A stretch of DNA of 64,000 nt, taken from Serratia ureilytica. Lineage in GTDB: Bacteria; Pseudomonadota; Gammaproteobacteria; Enterobacterales; Enterobacteriaceae. A program made the translations under genes and the position numbers. The stretch is from contig NZ_JABXOF010000012.1 of assembly GCF_013375155.1 (NCBI RefSeq), forward strand, positions 124,001-188,000, read 5' to 3'. Below the pieces are notes generated by a model, which worked only from the letters and a program-made list of their open reading frames with translations, searched no databases and was not told the origin of the DNA. Shown here in pieces: positions 39,173 to 48,637 of this stretch (positions within the stretch are counted from its first letter, which is position 1; the number at the start of each line of letters is the position of its first letter).

Positions 39173-41731
39173 TCAGAACAGCTCGTGGCTTTCGCCGCCC
39201 GGATCGGTCAGCGTGGTGCCGGTATCGCGCGATGGGTAGTCCGTCGGCTGCGTTCCTTCGATAAAGTACTCGGAACGGCTGCCGCCGCCACCGCCAGAGA
39301 GCTTGCCGCTGCTCTTGTCGATGGTGACGCTGATGATGCCCGGAGGCGGCGTGACTTTCTGCTCCGGAATGCCTTCCAGCGCGATCTTCATGAAGTCGTC
39401 CCACGCCGGCTGGGCGCTCTTGGCACCGCCTTCGCCGCCGGAAATCTGATCCGGGATAGCGCCGGACACCGTCGAACGGCCCAGATCGCGGCGGTGATCG
39501 TCGAAGCCGATCCACACCGACGTCACGGTATCCGGGCCATAGCCGGAGAACCAGGCGTCTTTGGAACTGTTGGTGGTACCGGTTTTGCCGCCGATATCAT
39601 GACGTTTCAGATCGCGCCCGGCGCGCCAGGCGGTGCCCATCCAACCCGGTTCACCGAAGATGTTGCTGTTCAGCGCGTCGTGGATCAGGAAGGCCAGCGG
39701 CGTGCTGATCACGTGCGGCGCATACTGTTGGTCGCCGTCCTGCTGCACCTGAGCCGGGGTTACCTGCTCCAGCTGCGGCATCGGCACCGTGCTGTTGCTG
39801 CCTTCCTGCGAGGTGGCGACGTTTTCGATGTTGTCATCGGACAGCACGGCCGAACGGTGAGTATCACCGTAGATCACCGGCAGGTTGCAGCTGCTGCAAA
39901 CCACTTTAGGTTTGGCTTCGAACACCGTATTGCCGTTGTCGTCTTCAATTTTGGTGATGAAGTACGGATCGACCAGGTAACCGCCGTTCGCCAGCACCGC
40001 GTAACCGCGCACCAGCTGCATCGGGGTGAAGGAAGCGGAGCCCAGCGCCAGCGATTCGGTATGCACGATGTTCTGTGCCGGGAAGCCGAAGCGCTGCAGA
40101 TATTCCGCCGCGTAGTCGACGCCCATCGCACGCATCGCGCGCACCATCACCACGTTCTTCGACTGCCCCAGCCCTTGACGCAGACGAATCGGGCCATCGT
40201 AGGTCGGCGGCGAGTTCTTCGGCCGCCAGTCGGTGCCGGCGCCGGCATCCCAACGGGTGATCGGCAAGTCGTTCAGGATGGTGGCCAGCGTCAGGCCTTT
40301 ATCCATCGCGGCGGTATACAGGAACGGTTTGATGTTCGAGCCCACCTGACGCAGGGCCTGCGTGACGCGGTTGAACTTGCTCTGGTTGAAATCGAAGCCG
40401 CCGACCAGCGCTTTCACCGCGCCGTCGTTCGGGTTGATGGAAACCAGCGCCGAGTTGACGTCCGGCACCTGCGACAGCCACCAGGCCTCGTTCACTTTAC
40501 GCACCCAGACCTGCTGGCCTGGCTGCACCACGTCGGTGACGCGTTTCGGCGTTGGGCCTTGCTGAGTGTCTGAACGGTATGGCCGCGCCCAGCGCATGGT
40601 GGCCATCGGCAGGGCAATGCTGCTGCCGTCGGCCAGCATCGCCGTCGCTTCCTGCGGGTTGGCGGCGGTGATGACCGCCGGCGCCAGCGGGCCGTAGTTC
40701 GGCAGGTTTTTCAGCGAGTCGACAATCTGTTTGCGATCCCAGGCCGCTTCGCCGACTTTCCACAGCACGTTTGACGGGCCGCGATAGCCGTGGCGCATGT
40801 CATAGGCCAACACGTTATTGCGCACCGATTCCTGCGCCGCCAGCTGCAGCCGTTTGGTCACGGTGGTGTAAACCTTATAACCGTCGGTATAGGCGTTTTC
40901 ACCGTAGCGCTTGATCATCTCCTGACGCACCATCTCGGAGAGATACGGGGCGGAGAAGCTGATTTCCGGCGCATGGTAGTTGGCGACCAAATCTTCAGAA
41001 CGCGCCTGATCGTACTGCGCCTGCGTGATGTAGTGTTCGTCCAGCATGCGCGACAGCACTACGTTGCGACGGGCAACGGCGCGATCGTGCGAATAGAGCG
41101 GGTTGAAGGTGGACGGCGCTTTCGGCAGGCCGGCGATGGTCGCCATCTCGCTCAGGGTGAGCTGGCTGACGTCCTTGCCGAAATAGACCTGCGCGGCGGC
41201 GCCCACGCCGTAAGCGCGGTAACCCAGGTAGATCTTGTTCAGATACAGCTCAAGGATTTCATCTTTGGTCAGCATCTGCTCGATGCGTACCGCCAGGAAG
41301 GCTTCCTTGATTTTACGCATCAGGGTGCGTTCAGGGCTTAAGAAGAAGTTACGCGCCAGCTGTTGGGTAATGGTGCTGGCCCCCTGGGAAGCGTGGCCGG
41401 AGACCAGCGCGATGGAGGCCGCGCGGAAGATGCCGACCGGATCGACACCGTGGTGATCATAGAAGCGGCTGTCTTCGGTGGCGATAAATGCGTGCACCAT
41501 CACCGGCGGAATTTGATCCAACTTCAGCGGAATGCGGCGCTTCTCGCCGTACTGGGCGATCAGTTCGCCATCGGCGCTGTAAACCTGCATCGGTATCTGC
41601 AGCCGCACGTCTTTCAGCGTTGCGACGTCGGGCAGCTGCGGCTCGACATATTTGTACAAGCCGAAAATCGAGGCTGCTCCCAGCACGATGCAACATACTG
41701 CAAGGATTAGTAAATACTTTACGAACTTCAC
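39173..41731 (-). CDS. mrcA: Penicillin-binding protein 1A (bifunctional)
   Basis: Class A PBP that polymerises glycan strands and cross-links peptidoglycan. The 852 residues (E. coli 850) have an N-terminal membrane anchor (about 5-27), the glycosyltransferase domain with catalytic Glu86 (ATEDSRFYDHHG), an OB-like insert, and the transpeptidase domain with nucleophile Ser465 in SNIK and the KTGTT motif near residue 715. It is divergent from hofM, as in E. coli. Confidence 0.97.
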   Translation of the reverse strand: MKFVKYLLILAVCCIVLGAASIFGLYKYVEPQLPDVATLKDVRLQIPMQVYSADGELIAQYGEKRRIPLKLDQIPPVMVHAFIATEDSRFYDHHGVDPVGIFRAASIALVSGHASQGASTITQQLARNFFLSPERTLMRKIKEAFLAVRIEQMLTKDEILELYLNKIYLGYRAYGVGAAAQVYFGKDVSQLTLSEMATIAGLPKAPSTFNPLYSHDRAVARRNVVLSRMLDEHYITQAQYDQARSEDLVANYHAPEISFSAPYLSEMVRQEMIKRYGENAYTDGYKVYTTVTKRLQLAAQESVRNNVLAYDMRHGYRGPSNVLWKVGEAAWDRKQIVDSLKNLPNYGPLAPAVITAANPQEATAMLADGSSIALPMATMRWARPYRSDTQQGPTPKRVTDVVQPGQQVWVRKVNEAWWLSQVPDVNSALVSINPNDGAVKALVGGFDFNQSKFNRVTQALRQVGSNIKPFLYTAAMDKGLTLATILNDLPITRWDAGAGTDWRPKNSPPTYDGPIRLRQGLGQSKNVVMVRAMRAMGVDYAAEYLQRFGFPAQNIVHTESLALGSASFTPMQLVRGYAVLANGGYLVDPYFITKIEDDNGNTVFEAKPKVVCSSCNLPVIYGDTHRSAVLSDDNIENVATSQEGSNSTVPMPQLEQVTPAQVQQDGDQQYAPHVISTPLAFLIHDALNSNIFGEPGWMGTAWRAGRDLKRHDIGGKTGTTNSSKDAWFSGYGPDTVTSVWIGFDDHRRDLGRSTVSGAIPDQISGGEGGAKSAQPAWDDFMKIALEGIPEQKVTPPPGIISVTIDKSSGKLSGGGGGSRSEYFIEGTQPTDYPSRDTGTTLTDPGGESHELF

Positions 41732-41852
41732 CTGAGATTTCCCATTTCTAAGTCATTTGGGCAGTTTATAAACAACCGCGCGGTAGTATAAAGGCAAGCC
41801 TGCGACATGGATATGTTCTTTTATCATCGGATGTTATGGAGGCTTGTGAAAC

Positions 41853-42686
41853 ATGTTCCCTCAAGCATGGCAGGTGGGGCTGGATATACAAATCGACTGC
41901 GTGCGGGCGCTGGCGGTCCAACGCCGCCGCAACGGCTGGCAACTGCGTCACTGGTGGCAACAGACGCTGCCGCAGGCGGTTTTACGCGACGGCTGCCTGG
42001 CACCTTCCGAAGCCCTGATCCGGGCGCTGCGGCAATGGCGCGTCCAACTGCCGCGACATATTTCCTTACGCATTGCCCTGCCGGCGCAGCGGGTGTTGCA
42101 ACAGTGCATGGCGCAGCCGGACGCGCGGCTGCGCGAGCCGGAACGCAGCGACTATATCGTTGGCCACGGCGTGAAGCAGTTCCCACTCGACGGCCAGACG
42201 CTGGCGCTCGACTATCGCGCTGCGCCGGCGGAGGGGGCGGCGCTGCTGTTGACCGCCGCGCGGCGGCAGGAGCTGCAGCAGTGGCTGCACTGTCTGCGCC
42301 AGGCGGGCCTGCATCCGCAAGCGGTCGATATTACGCCCTGCGCGCTGCGGATGATGGCGACGGCGGCGGGCGTGCCGCACACCGCGGGGCTGATGCATCG
42401 TCTCGAGCGAGAATGGCTGTGGGTGGCGCCGGCCGACGGCGCGTTCGCGTTCGGGCTGACGCCGGGCGACGATGACGCGCAGGCGCTGCGGGCGCTGCAA
42501 GCCCAGACGCCGACGGACGATGATCGACCGGTCTATGCCGGCAGCGTGCTGGCAGGAGCCTTGCCCGTCGGCTGCCTTTCCTGGTCGCCGCTCAGCGCCT
42601 TCACGCAGCTGCGTCCGCCGTTGCCCGTGCATCCCTCAGCGTTTACGTTGGCCGGCGGTCTGGCGCTGCGCGAGGAGGACCGCTGA
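41853..42686 (+). CDS. hofM: PilM-like assembly protein HofM
   Basis: First gene of the hof cluster, needed in E. coli for use of DNA as a carbon source and related to type IV pilus assembly protein PilM (actin-like ATPase fold). The 277-residue protein starts MFPQAWQVGLDIQID, a PilM-type opening, and has the DITPCALRMM stretch near residue 160. It is divergent from mrcA (121-base gap) and its stop overlaps the hofN start by one base. Confidence 0.88.
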   Translation: MFPQAWQVGLDIQIDCVRALAVQRRRNGWQLRHWWQQTLPQAVLRDGCLAPSEALIRALRQWRVQLPRHISLRIALPAQRVLQQCMAQPDARLREPERSDYIVGHGVKQFPLDGQTLALDYRAAPAEGAALLLTAARRQELQQWLHCLRQAGLHPQAVDITPCALRMMATAAGVPHTAGLMHRLEREWLWVAPADGAFAFGLTPGDDDAQALRALQAQTPTDDDRPVYAGSVLAGALPVGCLSWSPLSAFTQLRPPLPVHPSAFTLAGGLALREEDR

Positions 42687-43225
42687 TGTACCAGGTCAAC
42701 TTTTTGCCCTGGCGGCAACGTCGCGATCGGCGGCGCGGCTGCTTCTGGCTGGGCGTGTTGCTGTTGCAGGTAACGGTGCTGTTGCTGGCAGGGGGCCTCG
42801 TCGCCGGCCAACTGCGTCATCAACAGGCGCAGCGTCAGGAGCGGCTGGCGCTGTTGGAAGAAGAGCTGGCGGCAGTGACGCTGCTCGTCCGTCAGCAGCA
42901 GCAGGAACGGGCGCAACGGGCGCGATACAGCGCCCTCGCTGAACGGCAGGCGCGCAATGCCCAACATAACCGGCGTTATTTGCAACTGCTGCAGCAACTC
43001 TCCTCCTGCCTCCCCCCACCGCTGTGGCTCACGGCGTTGGACAGCGATGCGGCGAACGGCCTGCGGCTGCGTGGATTGAGCCGTTCTCCTGCCGCCATTT
43101 CGCAGTTCGAACGGCGGCTGGCGGGGATGCCCGCGTTACCGCGGCTGCGTTTGGCGGAGGTGGCGCAACGCGACGACGGCCTGTACGCCTTTCATCTGGT
43201 GGCGCAGTGGCGGCGTGATGGATAA
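42686..43225 (+). CDS. hofN: PilN-like assembly protein HofN
   Basis: Bitopic inner-membrane protein of the DNA-uptake/pilus alignment complex. The 179 residues open with the PilN signature MYQVNFLPWRQRR, then a membrane helix (about 20-42) and a glutamine-rich coiled-coil stretch (about 45-95), then a small alpha/beta domain. It overlaps hofM by one base and hofO by eleven. Sequence is divergent from E. coli, so naming leans on order and the N-terminal motif. Confidence 0.86.
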   Translation: MYQVNFLPWRQRRDRRRGCFWLGVLLLQVTVLLLAGGLVAGQLRHQQAQRQERLALLEEELAAVTLLVRQQQQERAQRARYSALAERQARNAQHNRRYLQLLQQLSSCLPPPLWLTALDSDAANGLRLRGLSRSPAAISQFERRLAGMPALPRLRLAEVAQRDDGLYAFHLVAQWRRDG

Positions 43226-43712
43226 CCGTCTTCCATCCGGGCTGCGCTTCTTGCTGGGCCTGTCGGGCCGGCGATTGCTGGCCGCGCAATGGCTGGGCAT
43301 AGGCACGTTGGCGTTGTTGGGCGGGGGCTGGATGCTGCAAGACGAATGGCGTCAGCGGGAAAGTGCGACAGAGCGGCAACAGCGCCTGCTGCAACAGATC
43401 GCCGTGGCGCAGCGCCAACTGGACGAGGCGCCGGTCGCCCTGATGCCGCCGACGCCGCTCGCTCCGGCCGCCACCGGCGATCTGACGAACGGGCTGCAAC
43501 GTGCGGGGGGCGCCTTATTGCGCTGGCAGCGGCAGGAAAAACCACCGCGGCAGACGCTGAGCTTGCGCATTGACTACCCCGGTTTGTTGGCGCTGCTGGA
43601 GGCGCTGCCCGCCGATTTGCGTCTCGAACAATTGAGCGTGGAGACGCCGCCGCAGGGCATGACGGCGCGGTTGGTTTTACAGGATGCCGCCGAGGAGCTG
43701 GCCGATGAGTAA
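43215..43712 (+). CDS. hofO: PilO-like assembly protein HofO
   Basis: Third gene of the hof cluster; a 165-residue protein with one membrane helix (about 24-42), a coiled-coil-prone segment (QDEWRQRESATERQQRLLQQ) and a ferredoxin-like C-terminal half, as in PilO. Two adjacent ATGs (43215, 43218) are possible starts; both overlap the hofN end. It overlaps hofP by eight bases. Low similarity to named proteins makes the context the main evidence. Confidence 0.8.
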   Translation: MMDNRLPSGLRFLLGLSGRRLLAAQWLGIGTLALLGGGWMLQDEWRQRESATERQQRLLQQIAVAQRQLDEAPVALMPPTPLAPAATGDLTNGLQRAGGALLRWQRQEKPPRQTLSLRIDYPGLLALLEALPADLRLEQLSVETPPQGMTARLVLQDAAEELADE

Positions 43713-44064
43713 AAGATCCGGCCGTTGGTGGTGGCTGCTATGGCCGTGGGCCTTATGCGCCGAACCGCGCGACCCGTTTGCGCCGCCTCCGATGCCTGCT
43801 TGCGCCCAGACAGAGACATCCCCGGCGGGCTGGCGATTGAAAGGCGTCATCGGGCAACCGATGCAGCGCTATGGCTGGGTGGTGACGCCGGCGGGGCAAT
43901 GGTTGCGCCTGCGGCCGCAACAACGGGTGCTTGCCGAGCGCTGGCAGGTGACGCAGGTGCAGGCGCGCAGCCTGACGTTGAAGGCGCTGACGGCCGAACC
44001 GGAGTGCCCGGCGAGCCGCGACGACATATCGCTGATGATCGACGACAAGGATGACAAATCATGA
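43705..44064 (+). CDS. hofP: PilP-like protein HofP
   Basis: Small exported protein expected to link HofMNO to the HofQ secretin. The start MSKRSGRWWWLLW (ATG 43705, GAGG at 43692-43695) gives 119 residues, with an N-terminal tryptophan-rich hydrophobic stretch and then EPRDPFAPPP, the PilP hallmark. The rest (GWRLKGVIGQPMQRYGWV) resembles the PilP beta domain. It overlaps hofO by eight bases and the hofQ start by four (ATGA). Confidence 0.83.
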   Translation: MSKRSGRWWWLLWPWALCAEPRDPFAPPPMPACAQTETSPAGWRLKGVIGQPMQRYGWVVTPAGQWLRLRPQQRVLAERWQVTQVQARSLTLKALTAEPECPASRDDISLMIDDKDDKS

Positions 44065-45305
44065 AAGGACGCGCTGGACTGGGCTTGGCGCTAGGGTGTT
44101 TGGCGCTCGGCACCGCGCAGGCTCAGGATAAACAGATAATCTCATTGGAGTTTCAGGATGCGCCGGTCACGGTCATCCTGCAGGCCTTGGCGGATTATCG
44201 GCAGATGAACCTGATCGCCGCGCCGGGCGTGAGCGGCAACCTGACGCTGCGGCTGGAGGATGTGCCCTGGCCCCAGGCGCTGGCGCTGACCCTGCGTATG
44301 GGCAAACTGACGATGACGCGGGAGGGTAACGTGATGCTGATCTCCCCGGAGCCGGATGCGCGGGAAAAAAGACAGCTGCAAGAGGCGCTGGCGCAGCGGC
44401 AACCCTTGCACAGCCTGACGATGACCGTGCAAAACGGCGATGCGGCGGAAATTGCCGAAAGCCTCAACGCCCAACGTGGCGCGTTGCTGAGCGAGCGTGG
44501 CAGCGTGTTGGCGGATAAACGCACCAATACGCTGCTGCTGCGCGACACCGCGCCGATTGTGGCGCAGTTGAAAAAGCGGATAACGGAAATGGATGCGCCG
44601 CTGGCACAGGTGCAACTGGCGGCGCATATCGTGACCATCAACAGCGAAAGCCTGCGTGAGCTCGGCGTGCGTTGGGGATTGGCGCCCGACGACAGGCCGG
44701 CGCGGCCGCTGCGGCCGGGCAATATCGGCGTTAACCTGCCGTTGGAGCGCAGCGCGGTGAACGCCGGTTTCCATCTGGCGCGCATCAGCGGGCGTTTGCT
44801 GAGCCTGGAGCTGACGGCGCTGGAGCAGGAAAATCAGGTGGAGATCATCGCCAGCCCGCGTCTCCTGACGGCGCATCTGCAAACCGCCAGCATCAAGCAA
44901 GGGACGGAGATCCCTTATGAAGTGTCCAGCGGCGCCAGCGGTGCGACCGCCATCGAGTTTAAAGAGGCGGTGCTGGGCATGGAGGTGACGCCGAAGGTGT
45001 TGCCGGACGGGCGCATCACGCTGACGCTGCAGATCAGCCAAAATATGCCGGGGCGCGCCATCAGCCGAGGGGCCGGAGAGGCGTTGACCATCGATAAACA
45101 GGAGATTAAGACGCAGATCACGGTGAAAAACGGCGAAACCCTGGTGCTCGGCGGCATTTTTCAACGGCATCGCGGCAAGACGGCGGACAAGGTGCCGGGA
45201 CTGGGGGATGCGCCGCTGCTGGGGGGCTTGTTCCGGCAGAGCGGCGCACAACAGAAAAAACGCGAGCTGGTGATCTTTATTACGCCAACCCTGATTAAGG
45301 GATAA
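44061..45305 (+). CDS. hofQ: Outer-membrane secretin HofQ
   Basis: Forms the outer-membrane pore of the DNA-uptake machinery. The 414 residues (E. coli 412) have a signal peptide (cleavage after GTAQA, about residue 21), an N0 domain (ISLEFQDAPVTVILQALADY), an N1/KH domain and the C-terminal secretin domain with VPGLGDAPLLGGLFR near 378-392 and the final FITPTLI. It ends the hofMNOPQ operon. No major pilin or prepilin peptidase gene lies in this window. Confidence 0.93.
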   Translation: MKGRAGLGLALGCLALGTAQAQDKQIISLEFQDAPVTVILQALADYRQMNLIAAPGVSGNLTLRLEDVPWPQALALTLRMGKLTMTREGNVMLISPEPDAREKRQLQEALAQRQPLHSLTMTVQNGDAAEIAESLNAQRGALLSERGSVLADKRTNTLLLRDTAPIVAQLKKRITEMDAPLAQVQLAAHIVTINSESLRELGVRWGLAPDDRPARPLRPGNIGVNLPLERSAVNAGFHLARISGRLLSLELTALEQENQVEIIASPRLLTAHLQTASIKQGTEIPYEVSSGASGATAIEFKEAVLGMEVTPKVLPDGRITLTLQISQNMPGRAISRGAGEALTIDKQEIKTQITVKNGETLVLGGIFQRHRGKTADKVPGLGDAPLLGGLFRQSGAQQKKRELVIFITPTLIKG

Positions 45306-45654
45306 GCGGCGGCCTGTCGGCCGGGCGGCAAATCGCCTAAAGTTGATGAGCAGATACACTTTTTTATCCCCTTGGGGGGATCTGCGTTTGACGCTGCGGC
45401 CGATTTAGCTTACAAGGGTTACCGAATTGAGCACCGAGGTTTTTTGTTAGCGCCAAGACGCCGTTAAAAACATATGGTTTCCCTCCCGCGGCGTGGATTG
45501 CGATTTATTCGGTTGCCAAACTACCAAGAGTGTTGAGATAATTTTTCGTCTGATCTCGCACTATCGCTCATGAGGTTTCAGTTTAGGTCCCGCCGCTGAT
45601 TTGATTGGCGGGGCGGGTTAACATTAACGAATTGTCTTAGTAATACCGAAAAAC
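45306..45654. promoter_or_regulatory. aroK leader and promoter region
   Basis: 349 bases between hofQ and aroK. Short hairpins are visible: ATCCCC/GGGGAT (45366-45371/45376-45381) and CCCGCC/GGCGGG (45589-45594/45607-45612) about 40 bases before aroK. No gene. Region likely contains the aroKB promoter, as in E. coli, but I cannot place it securely. Confidence 0.45.
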
Positions 45655-46176
45655 ATGGCAGAGAAACGCAATATCTTTCTGGTTGGGCCTATGGGTGCCG
45701 GCAAAAGCACTATTGGCCGTCAGTTAGCTCAGCAACTCAATATGGAGTTCTTCGACTCCGATCAAGAAATTGAGCGACGTACCGGAGCTGACGTGGGCTG
45801 GGTATTCGACGTGGAAGGGGAAGAAGGTTTCCGCGATCGTGAAGAAAAAGTCATTAATGAACTGACGGAAAAACAAGGGATTGTGTTGGCGACCGGCGGC
45901 GGTTCGGTGAAGTCGCGCGAAACGCGCAACCGTCTGTCCGCGCGCGGCGTGGTGGTTTATCTCGAAACCACGATCGAAAAGCAGTTGGCTCGTACCCAGC
46001 GTGATAAAAAACGCCCGCTGCTGCAGGTTGATTCTCCGCCGCGTGAAGTGCTGGAAGCTTTGGCGAAAGAGCGCAATCCGTTGTATGAAGAGATTGCCGA
46101 TGTCACCATTCGCACCGACGATCAGAGCGCTAAAGTGGTTGCCAACCAGATCATCAACATGCTGGAAAGCAACTGA
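45655..46176 (+). CDS. aroK: Shikimate kinase I
   Basis: Phosphorylates shikimate at the 3-hydroxyl in the route to chorismate. The 173 residues are nearly identical to E. coli AroK; Walker A is GPMGAGKST at 11-19, with the shikimate-binding DSDQEIE and [11 protein letters not shown] and the lid [11 protein letters not shown]. aroB follows after 106 bases, forming the start of the aroK-aroB-damX-dam-rpe-gph-trpS superoperon. Confidence 0.98.
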   Translation: MAEKRNIFLVGPMGAGKSTIGRQLAQQLNMEFFDSDQEIERRTGADVGWVFDVEGEEGFRDREEKVINELTEKQGIVLATGGGSVKSRETRNRLSARGVVVYLETTIEKQLARTQRDKKRPLLQVDSPPREVLEALAKERNPLYEEIADVTIRTDDQSAKVVANQIINMLESN

Positions 46177-46282
46177 TTGCTGATTTTCGCGTTCGCCGTC
46201 GGCCAATGCGGAAAACTGATTTGTGTTCCCCGCCGTTGCGGGGATCAACCACCGCCGTACCATACAGAGAACTAAGCGCGAC

Positions 46283-47383
46283 ATGGAGAGAATTACTGTA
46301 ACGCTTGGGGAGCGCAGCTACCCGATTACCATCGCCGCCGGATTGTTTGACGATCCGGCTTCTTTTATGCCGTTAAAGGCGGGTGAACAAGCGATGTTGG
46401 TCACCAACCAGACCCTGGCGCCGCTCTATCTGGAGCGTGTCCGGCAGGTGCTGGAGCAGAGCGGCGTCGTGGTGGATCAGGTGATTCTTCCCGATGGTGA
46501 GCAGTACAAATCTCTGGCGGTGTTGGAGCAGGTGTTTTCGGCGCTGCTCGAAAAACCGCACGGGCGCGATACCACGCTGATCGCGCTCGGTGGCGGCGTT
46601 GTCGGCGATCTGACCGGCTTTGCCGCCGCGTGCTACCAACGCGGCGTGCGCTTCATTCAGGTTCCCACCACGCTGCTGTCGCAGGTGGACTCCTCCGTGG
46701 GCGGTAAGACCGCCGTCAACCACCCGCTCGGCAAAAACATGATCGGCGCTTTCTATCAACCCGCTTCGGTGGTGGTTGATCTGGATTGCCTGAAAACGCT
46801 GCCGACGCGTGAACTCTCTTCCGGCCTGGCCGAAGTCATCAAATACGGGATCATTCTCGATCGCGAGTTTTTCGTCTGGTTGGAAAATAACATCGATGCG
46901 CTGATGGCGTTGGATATGCAGGCGTTGGCCTACTGTATTCGCCGCTGCTGCGAGCTGAAGGCCGAGGTGGTGGCCGCAGACGAACGCGAAAGCGGTCTGC
47001 GCGCCCTGCTGAATCTGGGCCATACTTACGGCCATGCTATCGAAGCCGAGATGGGCTACGGCGTGTGGCTGCACGGTGAGGCGGTGGCTGCGGGCATGGT
47101 GATGGCGGCGGAAACCGCGCACCGTCTCGGCCAGTTCTCCGTTGAAGACATCGAGCGCATCAAAGCGCTGCTGCTGCGCGCCGGCTTGCCGGTCTGCGGG
47201 CCGCAGGAAATGACGCCGGAATCCTACTTGCCGCACATGTTGCGCGACAAGAAAGTGCTGGCGGGGGAACTGCGTTTGGTGTTGCCGACCGCGATCGGTG
47301 CGGCGGAAGTGCGCGGCGGCGTAGGGCATGAGCTGGTGCTGGCGTCGATCGCCGCCTGCTTGCCTGAGCGGAAGCGTAATTAA
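46283..47383 (+). CDS. aroB: 3-dehydroquinate synthase
   Basis: NAD- and metal-dependent cyclisation of DAHP to 3-dehydroquinate, second step of the shikimate pathway. The start [14 protein letters not shown] (ATG 46283) gives 366 residues (E. coli 362); twenty upstream in-frame codons are not conserved. NAD-binding [14 protein letters not shown], the [20 protein letters not shown] segment and the metal-binding [11 protein letters not shown] are intact. Confidence 0.97.
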   Translation: MERITVTLGERSYPITIAAGLFDDPASFMPLKAGEQAMLVTNQTLAPLYLERVRQVLEQSGVVVDQVILPDGEQYKSLAVLEQVFSALLEKPHGRDTTLIALGGGVVGDLTGFAAACYQRGVRFIQVPTTLLSQVDSSVGGKTAVNHPLGKNMIGAFYQPASVVVDLDCLKTLPTRELSSGLAEVIKYGIILDREFFVWLENNIDALMALDMQALAYCIRRCCELKAEVVAADERESGLRALLNLGHTYGHAIEAEMGYGVWLHGEAVAAGMVMAAETAHRLGQFSVEDIERIKALLLRAGLPVCGPQEMTPESYLPHMLRDKKVLAGELRLVLPTAIGAAEVRGGVGHELVLASIAACLPERKRN

Positions 47384-47481
47384 ATCGGACTAAGTAACAG
47401 TGGCTTAGCCGCCATTAGCATCTATATTAATACAGTGAGCAGAGCACGACGGGTGTCGCTTTGCCATCATCGGGTTAATCC

Positions 47482-47517
47482 GCCCGTGCCACGGTAGGTC
47501 TACGGTGGTGGGCTTTT
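47482..47517 (+). terminator. Imperfect terminator-like hairpin before damX
   Basis: GCCC...CAC.GTAG and CTAC.GTG..GGGC pair imperfectly over about 32 bases and are followed by TTTT, ending 22 bases before damX. It could attenuate transcription from aroKB into damX. Confidence 0.35.
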
Positions 47518-47539
47518 GCCTCTAGTTGGAGGGTTTCAG

Positions 47540-48553
47540 ATGGACGAGTTTAAACCGGAAGACGATCTCAGACCTGATAGCAGCGATCGTCGTCCTACGC
47601 GTTCGCGCAAGCCGGCCGCCGCGCCGCGCTTCGCCGTTTCGCGCCAGCATTTGATGATTGGCATCGGCATTTTGGTGCTGCTGCTGCTGATTATCGGCAT
47701 CGGTTCAGCCCTGAAGGCGCCGACCAAACATGAAGCGGCTCAGGAGAGCGGCGCGCAAAACGGCGCGGCCCGCGATATCAACCTGTCCGGTTCTTCGTCG
47801 CTGACCACCGCCAATAACGGCGTGCCGGGCGGCACGACGGATACCCACGATAATAACGGCGTGAGCGCGACTCAGCCGCAGCAACCGCAGAACGTCAGCG
47901 TTCCGCCGATCTCCGGCACGCCGACCGAAGCGCAAACGCAGCCTCAGCAAGGCGGTGCGCAGCAGCGCGTCGATTTGCCGGGCAACATGGCGGATGCGCT
48001 GTCGCAGCAGCAGGGGCAGGTTGACGCCGCTACGCAGGGCATGACCGGCGCAGCGTCGACGTTGCCGACCGCACCGGCAACGGTGATGAGCGGCGCCGCA
48101 GCGCGCGAAGCGACGCGTCCTGTGCAGGGCACTGCCCCGCAACAGCATAAAACGCCGGCGAAAACCGCCGCCGCCAAACCGACCGCAACGCAGCATAAAT
48201 CACCGACTACGGTGTATACGCCGCCGGCCAAGCCGTCTTCCACCGCGAAAGCGGGAGCGGTCGCCAGCAGCGGCAGTTCTGTGCAGTCTGCGCCGGGCAG
48301 CCACTATACCTTGCAACTGAGCAGCGCTTCGCGTTCCGATACGCTGAACGCCTACGCCAAACAGCAGAAGCTGCAGAATTACCTGGTGTACGCCACCAAG
48401 CGTGACGGCAAGCCGTGGTATGTGCTGGTGAGCGGCAACTATGCGTCTTCTGCTGAAGCGAAGCGCGCCATTGCTTCGTTGCCGGCCGATGTGCAGGCGA
48501 AAAAACCATGGGTTCGACCTGTACACCAAGTGCAGCAAGATCTTAAAAAATAA
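47540..48553 (+). CDS. damX: Cell-division SPOR-domain protein DamX
   Basis: Inner-membrane protein that gathers at the division septum by binding denuded peptidoglycan. The start MDEFKPEDDLRPD (ATG 47540, GGAGGG upstream) gives 337 residues, shorter than E. coli's 428. A membrane helix lies at about 41-60, then a long Gln/Ala/Thr/Pro-rich low-complexity periplasmic linker, then the SPOR domain (about 255-330, YTLQLSSASRSDTLN...KPWYVLVSGNYAS). The shortening is in the linker region. Confidence 0.94.
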   Translation: MDEFKPEDDLRPDSSDRRPTRSRKPAAAPRFAVSRQHLMIGIGILVLLLLIIGIGSALKAPTKHEAAQESGAQNGAARDINLSGSSSLTTANNGVPGGTTDTHDNNGVSATQPQQPQNVSVPPISGTPTEAQTQPQQGGAQQRVDLPGNMADALSQQQGQVDAATQGMTGAASTLPTAPATVMSGAAAREATRPVQGTAPQQHKTPAKTAAAKPTATQHKSPTTVYTPPAKPSSTAKAGAVASSGSSVQSAPGSHYTLQLSSASRSDTLNAYAKQQKLQNYLVYATKRDGKPWYVLVSGNYASSAEAKRAIASLPADVQAKKPWVRPVHQVQQDLKK

Positions 48554-48637
48554 ATCATTTAAATTTGTGCGCTGATGTGCTGTCTGAAACAGAGTACAAT
48601 CCGCCGCTCTGAATTGTATAAGTAGCTAATTGACGGC

